A DNA stretch of 64,000 nt from Pseudomonadota bacterium (GTDB lineage Bacteria; Pseudomonadota; Gammaproteobacteria; Steroidobacterales; Steroidobacteraceae): contig JABBNZ010000002.1 in NCBI GenBank assembly GCA_019352035.1, forward strand, positions 10,533 through 74,532, in the 5' to 3' direction. The notes beneath the pieces are model-generated. The model had not been told where the DNA came from. It searched no databases and saw only the letters and a list, made by a program, of their open reading frames with translations. This document shows positions 18,902 to 28,213 of this stretch, piece after piece. The stretch's first letter is position 1. Each line of letters begins with the position of its first letter. A program made the translations under genes and the position numbers.

Positions 18902-19803
18902 GCCTTGCCCCCGCCACCCTCCGGTCGGCCATGGTCAGCCAACCCATCGATCAGCAGGTTGACACCTATGGTGAGCGTAGCGACGGCAATGGCCGGTAGC
19001 AGCACGGCGGCTGCGCCATCGCCCAGTCCGGAGAGGTTCTCGCGGATCAGCGAGCCGAGGTCGGCCGCGGGGGGTTGAACGCCGAGACCGAGGAAACTGA
19101 GCCCGCTCAACATCAGCACGATAAACATGAACCGCAGGCCGAAGTCGGCCAGCATGGGGTGAACCATGTTGGGCAGTATTTCGACGCAGGCGATGTGCAG
19201 GCGTCCTTCACCGCGCACTCGGGCCGCCTCAACGTAATCCGAGACGCTCAGGTTCACGGCCAGGGAGCGCGCGATGCGGAACGCGCCGGCCACATAGCCC
19301 AACGCCGCCGTGAGCAGCAGAATAGGCAGGGAAGAGCCGAATACCGCCACCATGATCAATGCGAAGATCATGCTCGGAATGCAAATGAGTGCATCGAGCA
19401 GGCGGCTCAGGAGCTCATCCACCCATCGGCCGCTGATCGCGGCGAGCAGGCCGAGCACCGTGCCGGTGGCGCTGGCCGCGACCGCCGCGGCGAGCGCCAG
19501 GCCGACCGTATAGCGGGCGCCGATCAGGATGCGGCTCAGCATATCGCGCCCCAGATAATCCGTCCCCAGCGGGAACCGAAGGCTCATGGGCGCAAACACC
19601 GTGGTGCTGACGACCGCTCCCGGCGGATGTGGAATGACCCAGGGCCCGAGTAATGCCAGGAGTGCCCAAAAGAGGACCAGCGCGAGTCCGATGCGGCCCG
19701 AGGCGGGCAGCGCATTGCGCCGGCGGCGCCACCGTGCTGGAGAAAGCCAGCCAGGGCTTGCCGCAAGCTCGGAACGGGCCTTCGGGGTGGCGGGTGAATT
19801 CAC
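18898..19803 (-). CDS. Dipeptide ABC transporter permease, DppC-like
   Basis: FPLGTDYLGRDMLSRILIGARYTVGLALAA; LSGLSFLGLGVQPPAADLGSLI; GTG start at 19803 overlapping the upstream permease stop. Confidence 0.93.
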   Translation of the reverse strand: MNSPATPKARSELAASPGWLSPARWRRRRNALPASGRIGLALVLFWALLALLGPWVIPHPPGAVVSTTVFAPMSLRFPLGTDYLGRDMLSRILIGARYTVGLALAAAVAASATGTVLGLLAAISGRWVDELLSRLLDALICIPSMIFALIMVAVFGSSLPILLLTAALGYVAGAFRIARSLAVNLSVSDYVEAARVRGEGRLHIACVEILPNMVHPMLADFGLRFMFIVLMLSGLSFLGLGVQPPAADLGSLIRENLSGLGDGAAAVLLPAIAVATLTIGVNLLIDGLADHGRPEGGGGKA

Positions 19804-20753
19804 GGCCGGCGCAGCTTCGGATTCGAGACGATGGCGCAGATATCCGCGATCAGCACCAATCCCAGGTACGCGGCCAGGAAAATCATCGCGCAAGCCTGCA
19901 GCAGCGGCATGTCACGGTAACTTACCGCGTCCACCATCAGCCGGGCGAGGCCGGGGTAATCGAAGATGGTCTCGACGATGATCGTGCCGCCCAGAAGATA
20001 CGACAAGCTGAGCGCGATGGCATTGGCGATCGGTCCGACCGCATTTGGCAGTGCATGGGTCAGCACGACCCTCGCGGAGCCGACGCCCTTCAGTGCCGCC
20101 ATCTCGGCATAAGGCTGACTGAGCTGATCAATGACGGCGGCTCGGGTCATGCGTGCCATCTGCGCCGTTACAACGAAGCACAGCGAGAGCACCGGTAAGG
20201 CATAGCTGCGCAGAAATTCGAGTGGGGTCGGGTGATCGAGCACGAACGTCAGCGCGGACAGCCACTGCAGCTTCACGGCAAAGATCAACACGCCCGCGGT
20301 CGCAACCAGGAACTCGGGAACCGCCACCATCGCGAGGGTGGTGGTGCTGAGCGCCCGGTCGAGCCAAGACCCGCGATACATGGCCGCAAGAATGCCGAGC
20401 GTGAGCGCGAACGGCACCGAAACCACCGTCGTTGCGGCTGCGAGCAGGAGCGACTGCGGCAGGCGCTTACTGATGATCGCGCTCACCGGCAGTCCATTCG
20501 AATACGAGTAGCCAGGGTGCCCAGTGAGCAGGCCGCCCAGCCAATGGAGGTAGCGCCACAGGACGGGCTGGTCCAGCCCGAGCCTCGCGCGCAGTGCCGC
20601 GACCGCGGCCGCCGTGGCGTTCTGTCCGAGTGCCGCCTGGGCGGCATCTCCCGGTAGAAGCGATGTGATCGTGAAGATGATGATCGAGACGAGCAGCAGC
20701 GTCAGCGCCGCCGCCGCCATCCGCTTGAGGATGAGTTGCAGCGTCACCCGCAT
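19800..20753 (-). CDS. Dipeptide ABC transporter permease, DppB-like
   Basis: MRVTLQLILKRMAAAALTLLLVSIIIFTI; GYSYSNGLPVSAIISKRLPQSLLLA; GGTIIVETIFDYPGLARLMVDAVSYRDMPLLQ. Confidence 0.95.
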   Translation of the reverse strand: MRVTLQLILKRMAAAALTLLLVSIIIFTITSLLPGDAAQAALGQNATAAAVAALRARLGLDQPVLWRYLHWLGGLLTGHPGYSYSNGLPVSAIISKRLPQSLLLAAATTVVSVPFALTLGILAAMYRGSWLDRALSTTTLAMVAVPEFLVATAGVLIFAVKLQWLSALTFVLDHPTPLEFLRSYALPVLSLCFVVTAQMARMTRAAVIDQLSQPYAEMAALKGVGSARVVLTHALPNAVGPIANAIALSLSYLLGGTIIVETIFDYPGLARLMVDAVSYRDMPLLQACAMIFLAAYLGLVLIADICAIVSNPKLRRP

Positions 20754-20798
20754 CGTGAATGCGCTCCTTGGAATGAAACCGATGACTTCGGCGCGAAT

Positions 20799-22370
20799 TT
20801 ACTCATCGAGCCACACGTACTCGGCGAAGTTATAACCCATGAGGCCGCCGATCGGAATGGGAAAGTAGCCTCTGAGCCGCCGGTCGGAGGCATCGATGAA
20901 GTTGATGAATGCGGGAATGCCGACGCCGCCGCAGTCGTGTACCAGTCTTTGCATCTCCCAATACATCTCCTTGCGCCGGGCTTCATCCCGCTCGGAGCGG
21001 GACGCCAGCAGCAACGCGTCGAAGCGCGAATTCTTCCATCCGGACTCATTCCAGGGTGAATTGGATCTGAAGAACAGGCTGAACAGCATGTCGACGGTCG
21101 GCCGCGGATTGATGTTGCCGAAGGTGAGCCGGTGCTTCATCCAGCAGTTGGACCAATATCCGTCCGGGGGTACCCGGTCTACGTGCAGGTCAAGTCCGGC
21201 ATGCATGGCGGACTCTTGAAGCAGCGTCGCAATGTCCACCGAGTATTCTGCCGCGGGCGAGGCGAAGACGGCGAGACGCGTCCGGGGGAGGCCTGCCTTG
21301 CGGAGCAGAAAGCGCGCTCTGTCCGGGTCGTACCTCCTCTGTGGAATATCGGGGCAGTAATAGCGGCTGCTCGGCGGCACGGGCTGATCGTTGCCGAGCA
21401 CTGCATGACCGAGAAAAACCGCCTGCAGGATCTCATCGCGATCGAGCAGGTGTTTCATCGCCAGCACGAATTCCGGGCTGTCGGTAGGGCTGGCATCCTG
21501 GCGCATGATGAGATCGGTGTACTGCCCGGACTGCGTTTCGTGAATCGTATGGCCGGACGATGAACGGATGCGTTGAAGCGAGCGGGGGTTGACTCCGTTG
21601 ATCAACTGCACATCGCCCGCCAGCATCGCGTTGACGCGCGAGGACTCATCGCTGATCCCGATGAGCTCGATTTCCTCGAGATACGGTTTGCCCGGCTTCC
21701 AGTAATTCGGATTGCGTCGGCCGAGGGTGCGCACGCCGGGGTTGAAATCGACGCACCGGTAGGGTCCCGTGCCGATGCCGGTGCGGAAGTCCGTGGTTCC
21801 GTTCTGAATGATGAGGAAGTGCGAATCGGCGAGGATGACGGGCAGATCGACATTCGGCGCGGCGAGCCGGATCTGCACCTCGCGCGGGCCGGTCGCCCGA
21901 ACGTCCGCGAACTGGCTGGCAATCGCCAATACCTGCGAGCCGGTCGCAGGGTCTTTCAGACGCGACAGCGTATAGACGACGTCCTCGGGCATCAACGGCT
22001 TGCCGTCGTGGAACTCGACGCCTTGGCGCAGCTTTACGGTCCAGAGCGTCGCGTCGCCGCTGTCGATGGTGACCGCCAGTCCCGGCTGTGCAGACAGCCG
22101 TGAATCGAATTGAGTCAGCCCGCTGTAGATCATGTAGTGGCGCGCATAGTCGGTCGACAGCGCGCCCTTGGCTGGATCCAATGTGTCAGCGATCGAGCTC
22201 GATACGCTGGAGACGCGAATCCGTCCGCCTTTCCTGGGTGTTTCCGCCCCGGCGAGGCCGAAACGGCCGGTCGCGGCCAGCGCACCGGCGGCCGCGAACC
22301 CATGCAGCACCTGCCGGCGCTTCAGGTCGGCCGCTTGCCGGATGGCGTCCCGGGGTTGGTGGTATTTCAT
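20799..22370 (-). CDS. ABC transporter substrate-binding protein, family 5 (dipeptide-type), Tat-like signal
   Basis: Start set at internal ATG MKYHQPRDAIRQAADLKRRQVLHGFAAAGALAATGRFGLAGA (twin-Arg); ...GVEFHDGKPLMPEDVVYTLSRLKDP typical SBP_bac_5. Confidence 0.93.
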   Translation of the reverse strand: MKYHQPRDAIRQAADLKRRQVLHGFAAAGALAATGRFGLAGAETPRKGGRIRVSSVSSSIADTLDPAKGALSTDYARHYMIYSGLTQFDSRLSAQPGLAVTIDSGDATLWTVKLRQGVEFHDGKPLMPEDVVYTLSRLKDPATGSQVLAIASQFADVRATGPREVQIRLAAPNVDLPVILADSHFLIIQNGTTDFRTGIGTGPYRCVDFNPGVRTLGRRNPNYWKPGKPYLEEIELIGISDESSRVNAMLAGDVQLINGVNPRSLQRIRSSSGHTIHETQSGQYTDLIMRQDASPTDSPEFVLAMKHLLDRDEILQAVFLGHAVLGNDQPVPPSSRYYCPDIPQRRYDPDRARFLLRKAGLPRTRLAVFASPAAEYSVDIATLLQESAMHAGLDLHVDRVPPDGYWSNCWMKHRLTFGNINPRPTVDMLFSLFFRSNSPWNESGWKNSRFDALLLASRSERDEARRKEMYWEMQRLVHDCGGVGIPAFINFIDASDRRLRGYFPIPIGGLMGYNFAEYVWLDE

Positions 22371-22682
22371 CGATTCGGCGCAGGCGATCGGCTCGAGATG
22401 GGGATATCTTGCAGCGCGCGGCGAATGCAGGCCAGCGGCAAGGCGCATGCGCCGCCACAGAAAACGCCATTTTACTGGGGATCGCCGGCACGGACTGCCG
22501 TGCACCGGTGCGAGACTCGTGCGGGTGCGTCCGCCGACAGGGCCGCGGCAGAAAATTCCACCTGACCGTGAAGAACGCAATGACGTTCGTCCGCAGCGGC
22601 ATTCTGCGGGAGACCCGGCCGGCCCGGCCTCACTAGTATGCATCCATCCGCCAAGGGGCGTCCGCAGAGCCGGTATCGCATC

Positions 22683-24062
22683 ATGACCCGATCTTCGCTG
22701 AAGGATCTCGACCGAAAGCATCTCGTCCATCCCCTGGTGAGCTTCCGGGAGCACGAGAGGCGTGGCCCGACCATCCTGGAGTCGGGTCAGGGGGCGTATC
22801 TGCGCGACAGTGACGGCAACGAGCTGCTCGATGCCTTCTCGGGCCTCTGGTGTGTCAATGTTGGTTACGGACAGGAGAGCATCGTGCGTGCCGCCGCGGA
22901 GCAGATGACCCGGCTTCCGTATGCCACGGGATACTTTCATTACAGCTCCGAGCCGGCCATCCGCCTGGCCACGAGGCTCGTGGAGCTGGCACCTCGGTCG
23001 CTGCAACGTGTTTATTTCACTCTCGGCGGCTCGGATGCCGTGGATTCGGCGATTCGCTACATCGTGCATTATCAGAATGCGCGCGGTATGGCCGAGCGCA
23101 AGCACTTCATCGCCCTCGAGCGTGGCTATCACGGCTCCTCCGCCACTGGATCGGGCCTCACCGCGCTGCCGGCCTTCCATCGCTACTTCGATGTGCCGCG
23201 TCCGAATCAGCATCATATTCCCTGCCCTTACCCGTACCGGAGTCCTGTCGGCAGCGACCCGCAGGCCATCATTTCAGCTTCCGTCACCGCGCTGCGCGCC
23301 AAGGTGAGCGAGATCGGTCCGGAGCGGGTGGCGGCGTTCTTTTGCGAGCCGGTGCTGGGCTCCGGCGGCGTCATCGTGCCGCCGCGGGGCTGGCTGAAGG
23401 CAATGTCGGACACATGCCGCGAGCTCGGCATCCTCTTCGTGGTCGACGAGGTCATCACCGGATTCGGGCGCACGGGTCCACTGTTCGCGTGTCAGGCGGA
23501 GAATGTCGAGCCCGACCTCATGACGGTCGCCAAGGGACTGACTGCGGGCTACCTTCCCATGGGCGCAGTGCTCATGTCGGAAGCAGTGTATGCAGCCATC
23601 GCCGACGGAGCTGCGGAAGATACTCCCATCGGCCACGGCCAGACGTATTCCGCGCACCCGGTGAGCGCCGCCGTGGCGCTCGAGGTCCTGAGGCTCTATC
23701 ACGAGGAGGGTCTCCTCGCCAACGGCGTCGCGCAGGCTCCGCGCTTCGAGGAGGGGCTTCAGAACCTTCGGCGCCATACGCTGGTCGGGGATGCCCGCCA
23801 ACGGGGACTGCTCGGGGCGCTCGAGCTCGTTGCCGACAAGGGCTCGCGCCGCAGATTCGATCCGGCGCTGCGACTCAGCGAGCGGATCGCGCGCACGGCG
23901 TACCGCAACGGCCTCATCTTCCGGGCATTCGGCGACAACGTGCTCGGCTTCGCACCGGCACTCTGCTGCGGCCCGCGCGAGTATGAGTTGCTGTTCGAAC
24001 GTCTCGGGCACACCCTCGATCAGGTACTCGCAGAGCCCGAAGTACGGGCGGCGGTGGCCTGA
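22683..24062 (+). CDS. Class III aminotransferase (omega-amino acid:pyruvate type)
   Basis: LRDSDGNELLDAFSGLWCVNVGYG; LFVVDEVITGFGRTGPLFACQ...VEPDLMTVAKGLTAGYLPMGAV. Confidence 0.93.
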   Translation: MTRSSLKDLDRKHLVHPLVSFREHERRGPTILESGQGAYLRDSDGNELLDAFSGLWCVNVGYGQESIVRAAAEQMTRLPYATGYFHYSSEPAIRLATRLVELAPRSLQRVYFTLGGSDAVDSAIRYIVHYQNARGMAERKHFIALERGYHGSSATGSGLTALPAFHRYFDVPRPNQHHIPCPYPYRSPVGSDPQAIISASVTALRAKVSEIGPERVAAFFCEPVLGSGGVIVPPRGWLKAMSDTCRELGILFVVDEVITGFGRTGPLFACQAENVEPDLMTVAKGLTAGYLPMGAVLMSEAVYAAIADGAAEDTPIGHGQTYSAHPVSAAVALEVLRLYHEEGLLANGVAQAPRFEEGLQNLRRHTLVGDARQRGLLGALELVADKGSRRRFDPALRLSERIARTAYRNGLIFRAFGDNVLGFAPALCCGPREYELLFERLGHTLDQVLAEPEVRAAVA

Positions 24063-24063
24063 C

Positions 24064-25155
24064 GTGGCCGGCCGCTGGCGCATCGCAGTCATTCCGGGCG
24101 ACGGCATCGGCAAGGAGGTGATGCCCGAGGGGTTACGCGTGCTCGGGGCCGCGGCGCGGCGATTCGGCATCCAGCTCGAGCTCTGCGAATTCGAGTGGGC
24201 GAGCTGCGATTACTACGCGCGCACCGGGTCGATGATGCCCGAAGACTGGAAGGCACGACTCGCCGGCGTGGACGCGATCTATTTCGGGGCCGTGGGCTGG
24301 CCGGCCACGGTGCCCGATCATATCTCGCTCTGGGGCTCGATCCTCGCGTTCCGGCGCGAGTTCGACCAGTACGTCAATCTACGGCCGGTGCGCGCCTTCG
24401 ACGGCGTGCCCTGTCCTCTGGCCGGCCGCATCGCCGCCGACATCGATTTCCTGGTCGTGCGCGAGAACACCGAAGGCGAATATTCCGACGTCGGCGGCGT
24501 GATGTTCCGGGGCACGCCGCGCGAAGTGGTCGTGCAGCAGTCGATCTTCACCAGGCACGGCACCGAGCGGATCTTGAGGTATGCATTCGAGCTGGCGCGC
24601 CGGCGAAGGAGACGGCATCTCACCGTGGCTACCAAGAGCAACGGCATGGCGGTGAGCATGCCGTGGTGGGACGCAAGAGCGGCGGAGGTGGCGCGCGACT
24701 ATCCCGAGGTCGGCTGGGACAAGCAGCACATCGATATTCTCTGCGCACGCTTCGTGCTGCAACCGCAGCGGTTCGATGTCGTAGTGGCCTCGAATCTGTT
24801 CGGCGACATCCTCTCGGACCTGGGCCCGGCATGCACAGGCACCATCGGTCTCGCGCCTTCGGCGAACCTCAACCCGGAGCGCATATACCCGTCGCTCTTC
24901 GAGCCGGTGCATGGCTCTGCGCCCGACATCTACGGCCGCAACATCGCCAATCCCGTCGCCATGATCTGGTCGGGCGCCATGATGCTCGATTTCCTGGGCG
25001 GCGCCGACGGTCCGGCACGGGACGCGCACGATGCGATTGTTGCCGCGATCGAAGATGTACTGGCATCCGGTCCGCGCACACCGGATCTGGGAGGCACGGC
25101 CTCGACCGCTGATGTCGGACAGGCGATCGCGGCACGAGTGGAGGGCGGTGTATGA
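24064..25155 (+). CDS. Isocitrate/isopropylmalate dehydrogenase family, tartrate/D-malate dehydrogenase-like
   Basis: WRIAVIPGDGIGKEVMPEGL; FLVVRENTEGEYSDVGG; FEPVHGSAPDIYGRNIANPVAMIWSGAMMLDFLG. GTG start at 24064 directly after the aminotransferase. Confidence 0.9.
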   Translation: MAGRWRIAVIPGDGIGKEVMPEGLRVLGAAARRFGIQLELCEFEWASCDYYARTGSMMPEDWKARLAGVDAIYFGAVGWPATVPDHISLWGSILAFRREFDQYVNLRPVRAFDGVPCPLAGRIAADIDFLVVRENTEGEYSDVGGVMFRGTPREVVVQQSIFTRHGTERILRYAFELARRRRRRHLTVATKSNGMAVSMPWWDARAAEVARDYPEVGWDKQHIDILCARFVLQPQRFDVVVASNLFGDILSDLGPACTGTIGLAPSANLNPERIYPSLFEPVHGSAPDIYGRNIANPVAMIWSGAMMLDFLGGADGPARDAHDAIVAAIEDVLASGPRTPDLGGTASTADVGQAIAARVEGGV

Positions 25156-26636
25156 GCGAGTGGACGCCAATCCGAAGCGATCTGCTGCGGGACCGGAATT
25201 TCATCGGGGGAGCCTGGCGTATCGGACGCGAGGATACCTGGCTCGAGGTCGCCGATCCGGCCACTGGCGCAGTCATTGGCCGCGTCCCCGACAGCGGAGC
25301 GAGGGATGCCGATGAGGCGGCGGCGGCGGCGAGCGGAGCGTTGCCTGCATGGCGCGCAACGACGGCTCGCGACCGCGCACAGCTCCTCAAACGCTGGCAC
25401 GCACGAATACTCGCAAGCGCGGAGGACCTGGCCAAACTCATCTCACTGGAGCAGGGCAAGCCTCTCGGCGAAGCCCGGGGCGAGGTCGCGTACGGGGCTT
25501 CCTACGTGGAGTGGTTCGCCGAAGAGGCGGTTCGCGCTTACGGTGACATCATTCCCGCAGCCGCGGCCGGCCGAAGGATGATGGTGGTGAAGGAGCCGCT
25601 CGGGGTGGTCGCGGCCATTACGCCTTGGAATTTTCCCCTGGCCATGCTCGCTCGCAAGGTTGCGCCGGCGCTTGCCGCAGGGTGCACGGTCGTGGCGAAG
25701 CCGGCCGAGGATACCCCGCTCACCGCCCTGGCGCTCGCGCGGCTCGCCGAGGAGGCTGGCCTTCCCGCCGGGACTGTCAACGTGGTGACCGCCTCGCGCG
25801 GAAATGCCGCCGTCACGGTTGGCGCGTGGCTCGCAGACCCGCGCGTGCGCAAGATCACCTTCACCGGCTCGACGGCTGTCGGCAAGGCGTTGGCCCGCGG
25901 CTCAGCCGACACGCTCAAGAAGTTATCGCTCGAGCTCGGAGGCAACGCGCCGTTCATCGTCTTCGAAGACGCCGATATCGGCGCCGCCGTGGAAGGACTC
26001 ATGCGCGCGAAGTTTCGCAACGGTGGCCAGACGTGCGTCAGCCCGAACCGCGTCTATGTTCACGATGCCGTTTACGAGGAATTCGCCCAGCAACTCACTG
26101 CACGTGTCGCGGCGCTGCGCGTCGGCCCTGCGAAGCTCGCGGAGTCGCAGATCGGGCCGATGATCAATTCCCGTGCCGTCGAGAAGATCGAGCGGCACGT
26201 CCAGGACGCCATCGCGCGTGGAGCGACGGCCCTGACGGGCGGTCATCCCGTTCGGGACGAGATCGCCGACGGTCCGAACTATTACGCCCCAACTGTGTTG
26301 GGCGAGGCGAATCACGAGATGGCACTGTTCTCGGAAGAAACTTTCGGTCCCGTGGTCGCGCTGTTCCGCTTCCGCAGCGAGGAGGAGGTGGTCCGGTACG
26401 CCAACGACACGCCTTACGGACTTGCCGCCTATTTCTATTCCCGCGACGTGTCGCGCATCTGGCGGGTGAGCGGGCGGCTCGAGACCGGCATCGTCGGAAT
26501 CAACGAGGGAGCCTTTGCCAGCGAGGCCGCGCCGTTTGGCGGTATCAAGGAATCAGGTTACGGCCGCGAAGGCTCGCGCTACGGACTGGATGAATACCTC
26601 GCCACCAAGTATCTGTGCCAGGGCGAGCTCGCCTGA
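25152..26636 (+). CDS. gabD: NAD(P)-dependent succinate-semialdehyde dehydrogenase-like aldehyde dehydrogenase
   Basis: FTGSTAVGKALARGSADTLKKLSLELGGNAPFIVFEDADI; FRNGGQTCVSPNRVYVHDAVYEEF; ATGA overlap with the upstream gene. Confidence 0.88.
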   Translation: MSEWTPIRSDLLRDRNFIGGAWRIGREDTWLEVADPATGAVIGRVPDSGARDADEAAAAASGALPAWRATTARDRAQLLKRWHARILASAEDLAKLISLEQGKPLGEARGEVAYGASYVEWFAEEAVRAYGDIIPAAAAGRRMMVVKEPLGVVAAITPWNFPLAMLARKVAPALAAGCTVVAKPAEDTPLTALALARLAEEAGLPAGTVNVVTASRGNAAVTVGAWLADPRVRKITFTGSTAVGKALARGSADTLKKLSLELGGNAPFIVFEDADIGAAVEGLMRAKFRNGGQTCVSPNRVYVHDAVYEEFAQQLTARVAALRVGPAKLAESQIGPMINSRAVEKIERHVQDAIARGATALTGGHPVRDEIADGPNYYAPTVLGEANHEMALFSEETFGPVVALFRFRSEEEVVRYANDTPYGLAAYFYSRDVSRIWRVSGRLETGIVGINEGAFASEAAPFGGIKESGYGREGSRYGLDEYLATKYLCQGELA

Positions 26637-26693
26637 GCGGATACCGATCCTATCCGCAGATCGCATCGACATCGAGAAACAGGGGAAACCGCA

Positions 26694-27470
26694 ATGATTC
26701 ATTTCACCATGCCCAGGCTTCGGATCCGCGCCTGGTCGGTCGCGGCGCTTTCGGCAGCGACGGTTCTCGGGACCTGTCTGATGGCGCCGGCCGCCAACGC
26801 ACACGCCGTGTGGTTTGCGCAGCACGGAGGCAGGCTGGCGTTCATTTTCGGGCTCGGGGCGGATGACCTCGACATGGTCAAGCGGCTGCCGCATGTGACG
26901 AGTGTCGATGGCTACGACGCCTCCTGGAAGCCCGTTCCCACCCGTCTCGAGGCGGATGGACCGCTGGTCGTGGTGGACAGCAAACCGACCCTGGCCGTCG
27001 TGACTGCGGCGATGGATTACGGCATCTGGAGCAAGCCGCCGCACGGTGACTGGGTGAACAAAGGGCGCGACGAGGTTCCGAATGCGACGCTCAGCGAGAA
27101 GAACTACAAGTTCGCCATTCACATCCTCGGCGCTCTGGACAAGCCGATCCCTGCGCTGGCGAATCAGGCGCTCGAGGTGGTGCCGATAGGCGCCACACTG
27201 CCCACGCTGAAGGGGCAGCCCCTCGAGCTGCGCGTTTTGCTGCATGGCAAGCCCGTTTCCGGCGCACACGTCCTGCGGGACTTCGTCAACGACCCGGATA
27301 GCAACGCCAACACGACGGGCACCGATGGAACCGTGACAATACGCGTGCGCAACCAGGGACTGAATGTGATATCGGCGACGTACGACGGACCGCCCGAGAA
27401 CCCGAAGAAGGAAGACCGGGTCGAGTACGAAGCGACGCTTTCCTTCGTACTGCCGCACAAGCCGGAATAG
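26694..27470 (+). CDS. DUF4198-type exported protein
   Basis: Signal peptide ...LMAPAANAHAVWFAQHGGRLAFIFG, metal-chaperone-like fold; VLLHGKPVSGAHVLRDF...TDGTVTIRVRNQGLNVISATYD. Confidence 0.75.
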   Translation: MIHFTMPRLRIRAWSVAALSAATVLGTCLMAPAANAHAVWFAQHGGRLAFIFGLGADDLDMVKRLPHVTSVDGYDASWKPVPTRLEADGPLVVVDSKPTLAVVTAAMDYGIWSKPPHGDWVNKGRDEVPNATLSEKNYKFAIHILGALDKPIPALANQALEVVPIGATLPTLKGQPLELRVLLHGKPVSGAHVLRDFVNDPDSNANTTGTDGTVTIRVRNQGLNVISATYDGPPENPKKEDRVEYEATLSFVLPHKPE

Positions 27471-27514
27471 TCCTCCCGAAGACAACCAGTTAGCCTTGCT
27501 CAGAGGTCGAGAAG

Positions 27515-28186
27515 ATGAAGCAGTTCAGGCCCAAATACATCACCTTCGATTGCTACGGAACGCTAACGGACTTCCAGATGGGGCCGATGGCACGGAAGAT
27601 CTTCGCGGACCGCATCCGTCCGGACCAGATGGGGGCATTCGTTGCCGATTTCGCGGCCTATCGATTCGACGAGGTCCTGGGCGAGTGGAAACCGTACCGT
27701 GATGTCCTTCGCAGCGCGGTCGAGCGTACGTGCCGGAAATGGCAGCTCCCGTACCACGATGAGGAAGCGCTGCAATTCTATGATGCGGTGCCGACCTGGG
27801 GTCCGCATCCGGACGTTCCGCAAGGGCTTGCCAAGGTCGCGCGGGAGATCCCGCTCGTGATCCTGTCGAACGCTTCCAATGACCAGATCCATCAGAACGT
27901 CGCAAAGCTGGGAGCGCCGTTCGCGCACGTATTCACGGCCCAGCAGGCTCAGGCCTACAAGCCGCGCCTTCGGGCGTTCGAATACATGCTCGACCAGCTG
28001 CACTGCGGACCGCAAGAGATGATGCACGTCTCCTCGAGCTTCCGGCATGACCATATGTCCGCGCGTGACCTCGGTTACGGAGCGCGTGTTTTCGTCGCAC
28101 GCGGCCACGAGCCGTCACTGATGCCGCATTACGCAACTCATGAGATCAAGGACATCGGCGGCTTGGCTGGACTGGTCGGTCTCTGA
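27515..28186 (+). CDS. Haloacid dehalogenase type II (HAD superfamily), paralog of 2836-3555
   Basis: KYITFDCYGTLTDFQMGPMARKIF; LVILSNASNDQIHQNVAKLGAPFAHVFTAQQAQAYKP; MHVSSSFRHDHMSARDLGYGARVFV. Confidence 0.9.
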   Translation: MKQFRPKYITFDCYGTLTDFQMGPMARKIFADRIRPDQMGAFVADFAAYRFDEVLGEWKPYRDVLRSAVERTCRKWQLPYHDEEALQFYDAVPTWGPHPDVPQGLAKVAREIPLVILSNASNDQIHQNVAKLGAPFAHVFTAQQAQAYKPRLRAFEYMLDQLHCGPQEMMHVSSSFRHDHMSARDLGYGARVFVARGHEPSLMPHYATHEIKDIGGLAGLVGL

Positions 28187-28213
28187 GCACGAGAGAGGTG
28201 ACGAACCAATTGC

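Noticed and set aside
20799-23216. 805-aa version of the substrate-binding protein
   Set aside because: The first ~280 residues overlap the divergent aminotransferase gene and lack motifs; the twin-Arg signal at 22370 marks the real N-terminus.
2298-26636. Ectoine/hydroxyectoine degradation cluster (MocR/EnuR-like and AsnC/DoeX-like regulators, ornithine-cyclodeaminase/EutC-like, class III aminotransferase, SSADH)
   Set aside because: The hallmark ectoine hydrolase (M24 peptidase-like EutD/DoeA), the aspartoacylase-like deacetylase and EutA/EutB were not seen; the deacetylase here is M20 and the transporter is Dpp-type.
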